From T1Sed10-7 sp046483565 (lineage in GTDB: Bacteria; Actinomycetota; Nitriliruptoria; Nitriliruptorales; Nitriliruptoraceae), in NCBI GenBank assembly GCA_046483565.1, contig JAWOCZ010000001.1, positions 1-11,778 on the forward strand: a stretch of 11,778 nt of DNA, written 5' to 3'. The position numbers were made by a program, and so were the translations under genes. Below, one piece after another: positions 6,390-11,778 of this stretch (position 1 is the stretch's first letter; each line of letters opens with the position of its first letter). The notes under the pieces were generated by a model. It worked only from the letters and a program-made list of their open reading frames with translations. It was not told where the DNA came from and did not search any database.

Positions 6390-7478
6390 TCAGTTCCGGC
6401 TGGGCGCCTCGGCCAGGACCGACACCGAGGCCTCCAGCATCTCCTCGACCTCCTCCGGGGTGCCGACGGTGATCCGGACCTGCTCGTGCAGCCCGTAGGG
6501 CCTGAGCGCCCGGACGCCGATGCCACGTGCCGCGTAGGCCGCGACGAACGGCTCGGCGTCGGCCCCGAGCTCGAGGGTGACGAAGTTGCCCAGCCCGGCC
6601 GAGTGCGGGATCCCCAGCGCGGCGAACCCGTCGGACAGCCGCCGACGACCGGCCAGCGTGCCGTCGATCGTGGCAGCGAGGTGTTCGGGGTCGGTGAGGC
6701 TGGCGATGGCCGCCGCCTGGGCGGGCGCGGTGACGTTGAAGCGCGGCCGCCGCCCGTCGGCCGAGGCCACCACCTCGGCGGGTCCGAGCAGCGCCCCGAC
6801 CCGCAACCCAGCGAGCGCGTGGGCCTTGGAGAAGGTCGTCACGACCACCACCCGGGGATGCTCGAGCGCGAGGGTCCGTGCGCGCGCGTACCCGTCCTGC
6901 CCCGCGGCGAAGTGGTGGTAGGCCTCGTCCACGACCAGCGTCACGTGCTCGGGCAGCTGTCCGGCGAGGTGGACCAGGGCGTCACCGGTCAGGTGGGCAG
7001 CGGTCGGGTTCGCCGGGTTGTCGACCACTACCACCCGGGTCCGATCCGTCACGGCGGCCAGCAACCGCTCCACGTCGCGCTGGTAGCCGGGGCCGGCCGC
7101 GGTGGCCGGCCCGCCGGCGGGGACCTCGACGTACCGGGCCCCGGCGTTGCGCGTCGCGAGGCGGTAGACGATGAACGAGCGCTCGAAGGCGACGACCTCC
7201 GCGTCCGCGGCGCCCGCGCAACGGTCGGGGAGCAGCTCCATCAGCAGCGCAGCGGAACCGTTGCCGACAGCCACTTCCGCGGGCGCCGCGGACTCGTCGG
7301 CGGCCACCGCAGCCCGCAGCGCCCCGCTGGTGTCGTCCGGGTAGCGGTGACCGTCGAGGAGCGCGGCCCCGGCGGCAGTGATCGCCGCGGGGGACGGGCC
7401 GAAGGGCGATTCGTTGGACGACAAACGGACGCGCATACCCGGCGGCGGGCCGACCGCAGCACCGGCCGCGGTGCTCAC
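6390..7478 (-). CDS. HisC-type PLP-dependent aminotransferase (histidinol-phosphate or aromatic aminotransferase family)
   Basis: The 362-residue class I/II fold-type-I aminotransferase is the usual length for HisC or actinobacterial Pat. Motifs in order: RLSSNESPFGPSP near the N-terminus; VVVDNPANPT with Asn154; DEAY with Asp184; TFSKAHALAGLRVG with PLP-binding Lys218 and Arg226; and EQVRITVGTPEE near the end, holding the substrate-carboxylate Arg. Two usually conserved spots differ: NPANPTA where NPNNPTG is common, and His220 where SKAY is common. No other histidine genes are near, so a second HisC paralogue or aromatic aminotransferase is likelier than the main histidine-pathway enzyme. 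GTG 7478 overlaps the Cpn10-like stop as GTGA and has no ribosome binding site, implying coupled translation. ATG 7436 is an alternative start but also lacks one. Confidence 0.85.
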   Translation of the reverse strand: MSTAAGAAVGPPPGMRVRLSSNESPFGPSPAAITAAGAALLDGHRYPDDTSGALRAAVAADESAAPAEVAVGNGSAALLMELLPDRCAGAADAEVVAFERSFIVYRLATRNAGARYVEVPAGGPATAAGPGYQRDVERLLAAVTDRTRVVVVDNPANPTAAHLTGDALVHLAGQLPEHVTLVVDEAYHHFAAGQDGYARARTLALEHPRVVVVTTFSKAHALAGLRVGALLGPAEVVASADGRRPRFNVTAPAQAAAIASLTDPEHLAATIDGTLAGRRRLSDGFAALGIPHSAGLGNFVTLELGADAEPFVAAYAARGIGVRALRPYGLHEQVRITVGTPEEVEEMLEASVSVLAEAPSRN

Positions 7479-7813
7479 AGGTAGAGGCCGGTCGCGCTGT
7501 CGGCCTGATGGGAGGCGACCGCGTGGATGTCGCGCTCCCGCACGATCAGGTACGGCTCACCCTGGATGTCGACCTCGATCGCATCCTCCGGCAGGTACAG
7601 GACGTCGTCGCCGGCGGCGACCTGGCGCACGTTCGGACCGACCCCGATGGTCAGCCCCCAGATGCCCTTGCGGTCGATGGACCGGGCCGTGGCGGGGATC
7701 ACGATCCCGCCCCGCGAGCGGCGCTCCGCGTCCTCGGGCGGCGCCACGAGCACGCGGTCGCCGAGCACGGCCACGCCGCGGCGGTCGGGCTGGTGCTCCT
7801 CGAGTGCGCTCAT
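7475..7813 (-). CDS. GroES/Cpn10-like protein without an adjacent GroEL
   Basis: The 112-residue product has a GroES beta-barrel sequence: VAVLGDRVLVAPPEDAE (residues 14-30), a mobile-loop region with GGIVIP at 35-40, the GVGPNVRQVAAGDDVLYLP strand region, and EPYLIVRERDIHAV near the end. GroES normally caps GroEL through the GGIVLP-type tripeptide, and that element is retained. It is longer than typical GroES (about 95-100 residues), with an extra N-terminal segment and a 12-residue tail ending in GLYL. No GroEL gene is in the window, so it may serve a GroEL elsewhere or be a specialised paralogue. ATG 7813 is chosen because it fits the domain and follows a -10-like hexamer at leaderless spacing. 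The next gene upstream, dtxR-like, ends 40 bp before this start. Confidence 0.82.
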   Translation of the reverse strand: MSALEEHQPDRRGVAVLGDRVLVAPPEDAERRSRGGIVIPATARSIDRKGIWGLTIGVGPNVRQVAAGDDVLYLPEDAIEVDIQGEPYLIVRERDIHAVASHQADSATGLYL

Positions 7814-7820
7814 GCCACGC

Positions 7821-7826
7821 ACCGTA
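7821..7826 (-). promoter_or_regulatory. Candidate -10 element for a leaderless Cpn10-like transcript
   Basis: On the minus strand TACGGT (TANNNT pattern) is followed by 7 nt and then ATG 7813. That would place the transcription start at or next to the A of the start codon. No ribosome binding site is present, which fits leaderless initiation common in actinobacteria. No convincing -35 element is seen, so confidence is low. Confidence 0.35.
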
Positions 7827-7853
7827 CCGGCACGCACCCTGTGCCCCCGGTCG

Positions 7854-8624
7854 TCACCGCGGAGCGACGTAGGTGTGCGCCGCGACGTGCGGCGGCAGGG
7901 CGGCGTCGTGACGGGCACCAGCGACCTGGACCCAGCCGCGCTCGACGCGCTGCACCTCGGCGTCCTTGCCGGGCAGGAAGCCGCAGTTCTGCAGCAGCTG
8001 CAACGCCTCGTCGTCACCCTCGAGCGTCTCGGTGATACGCAGCACGTGCACGGGGCCGACGGGGGCGTCGGCCAGCAGGATCGCCTCCGGATGCTCCGGC
8101 GCGTTGCGCGACCCCGGGATCGGGTTGCCGTGGGGGCAGGTGCCGGGGTCACCGAGCAGCTCGATCAGCCTGGTCTCGACGTCGCCGGAGACCACGCCCT
8201 CCCAACGCTCCGCCTCGTGGTGCACCTTCCACCACTCGAGGCCGATCACGTCGGAGAGCAACCGCTCGGTCAGGCGATGCCGACGCACCGCGGTGACCGC
8301 CACCTCGACACCCTGGCCGCTCAGTTGCAGCGCGCCCCGGCTCGCGTCGCCGACCAGTTCCGCGGTCCCGGCCTCCAGCAGCCGGACGATCGCGGCATCG
8401 ACCAGGGCCGGATCCACCGGGAGCCGGCTCGCGATCGTCGAGGCGGCCACGGGCGCGGACTGCTCGTGGTGTTCGAGCAGGATCTCCAGGACCTCGGTGA
8501 CCAGGCTGTCGACCCCGTGGCTGTCGGCCCCGTGGCGGTCGGCCGCGGGTGCGGATCCGGGGGTCGGGCCATGGCCGTGCTCGCGGCCGTGGCCGGCCGC
8601 GGCGTCGTGGAGGACAGCTGACAC
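7854..8624 (-). CDS. Divergent DtxR/IdeR-family metal-dependent regulator with His-rich N-terminus
   Basis: The 256-residue product has a His-rich leader (residues 6-37, seven His), a winged helix about 40-105, a dimerisation/metal domain about 108-170 (RRHRLTERLLSDVIGLEWWKVHHEAE, then GNPIPG), and a C-terminal FeoA/SH3-like domain about 186-256. Aligned by eye to Corynebacterium DtxR, the ancillary metal site is kept (His116, Glu120, His135). In the primary site Met10 becomes Val45, Cys102 becomes Glu139, Glu105 stays as Glu142 and His106 becomes Gly143. The recognition helix also lacks the Ser/Pro/Gln DNA contacts of DtxR. It could sense manganese, iron or nothing. GTG 8624 is chosen because GGAG lies 6 nt upstream. 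The frame stays open further upstream but only through repeat-like sequence. It is divergent from the iron ABC ATPase gene, with an iron box between them. Confidence 0.83.
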   Translation of the reverse strand: MSAVLHDAAAGHGREHGHGPTPGSAPAADRHGADSHGVDSLVTEVLEILLEHHEQSAPVAASTIASRLPVDPALVDAAIVRLLEAGTAELVGDASRGALQLSGQGVEVAVTAVRRHRLTERLLSDVIGLEWWKVHHEAERWEGVVSGDVETRLIELLGDPGTCPHGNPIPGSRNAPEHPEAILLADAPVGPVHVLRITETLEGDDEALQLLQNCGFLPGKDAEVQRVERGWVQVAGARHDAALPPHVAAHTYVAPR

Positions 8625-8630
8625 GTCGTT

Positions 8631-8634
8631 CTCC
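8631..8634 (-). promoter_or_regulatory. Ribosome binding site GGAG of the dtxR-like gene
   Basis: On the minus strand GGAG lies 6 nt before GTG 8624. It is the best translation signal for this gene. Choosing it places the start 69 bp from the iron box and keeps the box outside the coding region. Confidence 0.6.
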
Positions 8635-8693
8635 GGGCCGGGAGCAAGCGGAGCGGCGGGTCCGGACGACGCCCGGAGCCCCATCGCACGGTG

Positions 8694-8712
8694 GAAGGGT
8701 AGCCTAACCTGG
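8694..8712. promoter_or_regulatory. DtxR/IdeR iron-box operator
   Basis: The core at 8696-8710, AGGGTAGCCTAACCT, matches all 12 fixed positions of AGGNTAGNCTANCCT. Over the full 19-bp consensus TTAGGTTAGGCTAACCTAA, 13 positions agree. It lies in the 226-bp gap between the divergent dtxR-like gene and the iron ABC ATPase gene. It contains -10-like hexamers on both strands (TAGCCT at 8700-8705 on plus; TAGGCT and TACCCT on minus). Binding could therefore block transcription both ways when iron is ample. The consensus is established for DtxR/IdeR; occupancy here is inferred. Confidence 0.75.
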
Positions 8713-8739
8713 CCTGAGTCCGGCACGGCCGTCGGACCC

Positions 8740-8810
8740 GGTTCCCCGGGGCCGGTTGCCTGGTTGCCTGGGTCCCGGTCCCGCCGGTTCCCTGGGCCTG
8801 GTTCCCTGGG
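8740..8810. repeat. Imperfect GGTTCCCTGGG repeat cluster in the leader of the iron ABC ATPase gene
   Basis: Five related 10-11-bp units, GGTT(C/G)CC(T/C)GG(G), start at 8740, 8754, 8762, 8786 and 8800. The last two are identical GGTTCCCTGGG, and the second and third overlap by 2 bp. The cluster lies between the iron box and the ATPase start, so it would be in the 5' leader of that mRNA. CCCCGGGG at 8744-8751 is a small palindrome in the first unit. Function unknown. Confidence 0.7.
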
Positions 8811-8841
8811 GGCCAGCGTCCGCGATCCGAATCGACCCGCC

Positions 8842-8846
8842 GGAGG
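8842..8846 (+). promoter_or_regulatory. Ribosome binding site GGAGG of the iron ABC ATPase gene
   Basis: GGAGG lies 4 nt before GTG 8851 and sets the start just before the ABC domain. The frame is open for about 880 bp further upstream, but that stretch crosses the repeat cluster, the iron box and the antisense of the dtxR-like gene. Confidence 0.75.
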
Positions 8847-8850
8847 CACG

Positions 8851-9957
8851 GTGACCCCTGACCACGCCGCTGCTGTCCCCGCGTTGCGCTGCGTCGGCCT
8901 GACGAAGCGCTACGGCGAGCTCATCGCGGTCGATCGGGTGGACCTCGAGGTGCCATGTGGCAGCCTGACGGCGCTGCTGGGACCCTCGGGGTGCGGCAAG
9001 ACCACGGTGCTGCGCCTGGTCGCCGGTCTCCTCGATCCCGACGAGGGAGCCATCGAGATCGACGGGCAGCAGGTCACCGGTCCCGGGGTCGCCGTGGCTC
9101 CCGAACGCCGCAACGTCGGGATGGTCTTCCAGGACTACGCGCTCTTCCCCCACCTGGACGTCGCCCGCAACGTCGCCTACGGCCTGCGCAAGCTGCCTCG
9201 CAGCCAGCGCGCGGACCGGGTCGCGGCCGCGCTGCGACTGGTCGGGCTCGAGACGCTGGGCGAGAGGTTGCCGACCGAGCTGTCCGGCGGTCAGCAGCAA
9301 CGGGTCGCCCTGGCGCGTGCGCTGGCTCCGGAGCCCGATCTGATCCTGCTCGACGAGCCCTTCTCCAACCTCGACGCCTCCCTGCGTGCCGCGGTCCGCG
9401 AGGAGGTGCGCGCGATCCTGCGCGCCGCCGAGCAGACCGCGGTGTTCGTGACCCACGACCAGGAGGAGGCCCTCTCGCTGGCGGATCAGGTCGCGGTCAT
9501 GGACCGCGGCCGGGTGCACCAGGTCGCCGCCCCGCAGACGCTGTACACGGAGCCGGCCACCCGGTTCGTGGCCGAGTTCGTGGGCGAGGCGGATGTCCTG
9601 CCCGGGACCCGCGCCGGCCGCTACCTCGTCGACACGCCGATCGGGCGACTGCCGAGCGACCGGGCGCTCAGGGCCGGCGAGGTGACCGTCGTGGTCCGAC
9701 CGGAGTCCCTCCAGCTGCGGCGGGCGGAGGAGGGCGCGGGGGTGGTGACGGCCCTGTCCTACTTCGGCCACGACCAGCTGGTCACCGTCGAGGTGGCGGG
9801 CGGCTACCGGCTGCGGTCACGACGGGGCCCGGGGCTCGACCTGGCCCGCGGCGACCGGGTGCGGTTGGACGTCGCCGGTCCGGTCGTCGCCTTCGACCAC
9901 CACGACGAGGACGACACCTCGACACCGGACGGCTCCACCGAGGTCGTACCGGCCTGA
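8851..9957 (+). CDS. fbpC: Ferric-iron ABC transporter ATP-binding protein (FbpC type)
   Basis: The 368-residue cytoplasmic ATPase powers an importer of the Fbp/Sfu ferric-iron class. The ABC domain spans about 10-240: Walker A GPSGCGKT (residues 44-51, Lys50), Q-loop Gln94 in VFQDYALF, signature LSGGQQQR from 144, Walker B LILLDEP (Asp168, Glu169), D-loop SNLD and H-loop His202 in VTHDQEEA. The C-terminal part about 280-355 is a TOBE-like regulatory domain (VVVRPESLQL onward), ending in a His/Asp-rich tail. Fbp-type specificity is inferred from the two-domain permease next door and the iron box upstream; spermidine/sulfate-type ATPases look similar. It is divergent from the dtxR-like gene and convergent with the permease gene, 4 nt from its stop. 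Confidence 0.88.
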   Translation: MTPDHAAAVPALRCVGLTKRYGELIAVDRVDLEVPCGSLTALLGPSGCGKTTVLRLVAGLLDPDEGAIEIDGQQVTGPGVAVAPERRNVGMVFQDYALFPHLDVARNVAYGLRKLPRSQRADRVAAALRLVGLETLGERLPTELSGGQQQRVALARALAPEPDLILLDEPFSNLDASLRAAVREEVRAILRAAEQTAVFVTHDQEEALSLADQVAVMDRGRVHQVAAPQTLYTEPATRFVAEFVGEADVLPGTRAGRYLVDTPIGRLPSDRALRAGEVTVVVRPESLQLRRAEEGAGVVTALSYFGHDQLVTVEVAGGYRLRSRRGPGLDLARGDRVRLDVAGPVVAFDHHDEDDTSTPDGSTEVVPA

Positions 9958-9961
9958 GCCG

Positions 9962-11632
9962 TCAGCGTTCCCGGCGCTCCCGGAACATCGCGACCGCCAG
10001 CGGCACCGAGCCGATCAGGATCAAGCCGAGCGCCGGTACCGCGGCCCGGGTGTAGAACGCCTCCTCGGTCGCCGACCACACCCGGGTCGCCAGGGTGTCG
10101 TAGCCCGTCGGTGCCAACAGCAGGGTGGCCGGCAGCTCCTTGAGCGCGGTCAGGAACACCAGCGCACCGCCGGCGATCGCGCCGCGCCGTGCCAGCGGCA
10201 GGGTCACCCGCCGCAGGGTGGTCAGCCGCGAGCCCCCGAGGACCCGCGAGGCGGCCTCCACGTTGGGGTTGACCTGGAGCAGCGAGGTCCGGATCGCCCC
10301 CACCGCCTGCGGCAGGAACAGCACCACGTAGGCGAACACCAGCATGAGCAGCGTCTGGTAGAGCGGCGTCGCCAGCCGGATACCGAGGAACACCAGCGCG
10401 AGCGCGACGACGATCCCCGGCAGCGCGTAGCCGGTGAAGGAGGCCCGCTCGATCAGCCGGGCCATCCGCGAGGAGGACCGCCCTGACCAGATCGCGACGG
10501 GGAGCGCAGCCGCCACCGCCGCGACGGCACCGAGCCCAGCCGCCAGCACGCTCCGGCCAGCCGGTCCGAGCGCCACGTTGACCTGCTCGCCGGCCTGGAC
10601 GCCGCGCACCAGCCAGAACCCGACCACCGTCACAGGCGTCACCAGCCCGAGCAGGACCACCAGCGAGCACAGACCGACGGCCGGCCACCGCCAGGCCCGC
10701 AGCGGCACCGGGGTCCCGGGACGCGTCGGCCCACGGGTGCCGAACTGTCCGCCACGGTCGCGGGCCACGCGCGCCTCGACCACGATCACGGCCACGGTCA
10801 TCCCGACCAGCAGCAGCCCGAGCAGCGCCGCGGGCGACCGGTCGAAGGCGGAGCGGTACTGCAGATACAGCCCACGGGTGAACGTGGAGTAGCGCAGGAT
10901 CGACACGGCACCGAAGTCCGAGAAGACGTACAGCATCACGAGCAGTCCGCCGGCCGCAGCGGACGCGCGCAGCTGGGGCACGGTGACCTTCAGGAAGGTG
11001 CGCACGGGCCCGTTGCCGAGCAGCCGGCTGGCCTCCTCCAGGGTGGGGTCGAGGCCCCGGAGGCCCGACTGCACGGTGATCAGCACGTAGGGGAAACTGA
11101 ACAGCGTCAGTGCGGTGAAGGCGCCCCAGAAGCCGTAGGGCGCGGGTGGGATGATGCCCAGCCACTCCTCGACCAGGCCACCCCGGGCGAAGGCGCCGAC
11201 CAGCGTGAACGCCCCCACATAGGTGGGGATCACCAGGGGCAGGCCGGTCGCGATCGCGAAGAACCGGCGGCCCGGCAGATCGCTGCGGACCGTCAGCCAC
11301 GCCAGCGGCACGCCGATCAGCAGGCTCGCGAGCGTCACGGAGGCGCCCAGCAGCAGCGTCCGCCCGGCCAGCCGCAGCGTGGCCGGGTCGGTCGCGATCG
11401 CCCAGATGCGCTCGGGCGGGAGCTCGATCGTCGCCAGCACCAGGTACAGCGCCGGCAGCAGCATGGCCGCCGCGACCAGCAGGGCGGGGACCCAGACGGC
11501 CGGATGCACGCCGGCGACCCGCCGGGCCCCCGGGCGACCGGTCGGCCGCCGGGGACCACGACGGGTCGGCTGGTCGCCGGCGCTGGACGGCTCGGCGCTG
11601 GGTAGGTCCGTGCTGGGCGGCTCGGTGGTCAT
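9962..11632 (-). CDS. fbpB: Ferric-iron ABC transporter permease, fused two-domain (FbpB type)
   Basis: The 556-residue inner-membrane protein carries two BPD-type permease units in one chain, as FbpB/SfuB do, with about 12 hydrophobic segments. The N-terminal about 40 residues are polar and disordered. Unit one is about 45-290 with EAA loop 200-222 (EEASRLLGNGPVRTFLKVTV). Unit two is about 315-550 with EAA loop 459-481 (EAASRVLGGSRLTTLRRVTL). The EAA loops dock on the ATPase dimer. FbpB proteins are typically 500-700 residues. ATG 11632 has no ribosome binding site. A TAGCGT hexamer at 11642-11647 sits just upstream but lacks a -35. It probably follows the substrate-binding protein gene in one minus-strand operon (64-bp gap), and runs tail-to-tail against the ATPase gene. 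Confidence 0.9.
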   Translation of the reverse strand: MTTEPPSTDLPSAEPSSAGDQPTRRGPRRPTGRPGARRVAGVHPAVWVPALLVAAAMLLPALYLVLATIELPPERIWAIATDPATLRLAGRTLLLGASVTLASLLIGVPLAWLTVRSDLPGRRFFAIATGLPLVIPTYVGAFTLVGAFARGGLVEEWLGIIPPAPYGFWGAFTALTLFSFPYVLITVQSGLRGLDPTLEEASRLLGNGPVRTFLKVTVPQLRASAAAGGLLVMLYVFSDFGAVSILRYSTFTRGLYLQYRSAFDRSPAALLGLLLVGMTVAVIVVEARVARDRGGQFGTRGPTRPGTPVPLRAWRWPAVGLCSLVVLLGLVTPVTVVGFWLVRGVQAGEQVNVALGPAGRSVLAAGLGAVAAVAAALPVAIWSGRSSSRMARLIERASFTGYALPGIVVALALVFLGIRLATPLYQTLLMLVFAYVVLFLPQAVGAIRTSLLQVNPNVEAASRVLGGSRLTTLRRVTLPLARRGAIAGGALVFLTALKELPATLLLAPTGYDTLATRVWSATEEAFYTRAAVPALGLILIGSVPLAVAMFRERRER

Positions 11633-11664
11633 CGGTGACGCACGCTACCGGTCGCCGATCGCAC

Positions 11665-11678
11665 GGCCGCCGGCGGCC
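11665..11678. promoter_or_regulatory. Perfect GC palindrome between the substrate-binding protein and permease genes
   Basis: GGCCGCCGGCGGCC is a perfect 14-bp palindrome in the 64-bp gap. Hairpins here are often found after binding-protein genes, protecting upstream mRNA or attenuating readthrough so that more binding protein than permease is made. The stem is short (five pairs with a 4-nt loop), so this role is tentative. Confidence 0.3.
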
Positions 11679-11696
11679 CAGCACCGACCGAGCCCC

Positions 11697-11778
11697 TCAC
11701 GACAGGGCGCCCACGTCCTGGAGCAGCTGCAGGGTGCCCTGGAGGTCCTCCAGATCCGACAGGTCCACGTCCGGTGGG
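11697..11778 (-). CDS. fbpA: Probable ferric-iron ABC transporter substrate-binding protein, C-terminal fragment
   Basis: Only the last 26 codons and TGA stop are in the window; the rest lies to the right. The visible end, PPDVDLSDLEDLQGTLQLLQ followed by DVGALS, resembles the C-terminus of FbpA/SfuA iron-binding proteins, which commonly finish with a D-L-x-D-L-x-x-L-Q-x-T-L-x-L-L-x-x-x-G-x-L pattern. Position just upstream of the permease on the same strand is the usual place for the binding-protein gene. Identity rests on this short tail plus context. Confidence 0.6.
   Translation of the reverse strand, partial: PPDVDLSDLEDLQGTLQLLQDVGALS

Noticed and set aside
7966..8850. Upstream extension of the iron ABC ATPase frame
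   Set aside because: It is antisense to the well-supported dtxR-like gene and crosses the iron box and repeat cluster. The GGAGG and GTG at 8842-8853 give a normal family start.
9804..11684. 626-codon minus-strand frame overlapping the permease gene
   Set aside because: It is a shadow frame of the permease. Its translation is Arg/Ala/Gly-rich without transmembrane segments, whereas the other frame has clear EAA motifs and membrane helices.
1..11778. tRNA, rRNA, transposase, integrase, toxin-antitoxin or phage genes
   Set aside because: I looked for such genes and their usual hallmarks and saw none. By-eye inspection could miss a tRNA, but every longer stretch is explained by the genes listed.

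Overview
The window is GC-rich, uses many GTG starts, has strong GGAGG-type ribosome binding sites next to start sites with none, and encodes Ala/Asp/Glu/Arg-rich proteins. This fits a high-GC actinobacterium. The acidic lipoprotein linker and a DtxR-type iron box (core AGGNTAGNCTANCCT) support that. A deep-branching lineage such as Nitriliruptoria or Euzebyales is possible, but that is a guess. No tRNA, rRNA, IS element, integrase or CRISPR array was seen. Coding density is about 95%.

Region 1 (1-4797) is the late leucine (isovalerate) degradation pathway on the plus strand. It holds the 3' part of a methylcrotonyl-CoA carboxylase beta subunit, the biotin-carrying alpha subunit and HMG-CoA lyase. 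The last two are coupled by an ATGA overlap. A minus-strand gene for an acidic Gmad2-domain lipoprotein separates the beta and alpha genes. The 3-methylglutaconyl-CoA hydratase and isovaleryl-CoA dehydrogenase that the pathway also needs are not in the window.

Region 2 (4712-8624) is a minus-strand run read right to left: a DtxR-family regulator, a solitary GroES/Cpn10-like protein, a HisC-type aminotransferase, a TlpA-like thioredoxin lipoprotein and an alpha/beta hydrolase. Two of the four junctions are 4-nt GTGA overlaps, so the last four genes probably form an operon. The hydrolase ends in a tandem-repeat tail that runs antisense into the HMG-CoA lyase gene. It also seems to lack the catalytic histidine.

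Region 3 (8625-11778) is a ferric-iron ABC importer: ATPase (plus strand), two-domain permease (minus strand) and the last 26 codons of what is probably the substrate-binding protein (minus strand). A perfect-core DtxR/IdeR box lies between the divergent dtxR-like and ATPase genes. The ATPase and permease genes are convergent with a 4-nt gap, so the importer is split over two transcripts.

I see no clear new defence or mobile system. The points most worth following up are the divergent regulator beside a classical iron box, the split iron importer, the orphan chaperonin operon, and the repeat-tailed hydrolase with an apparently broken triad.
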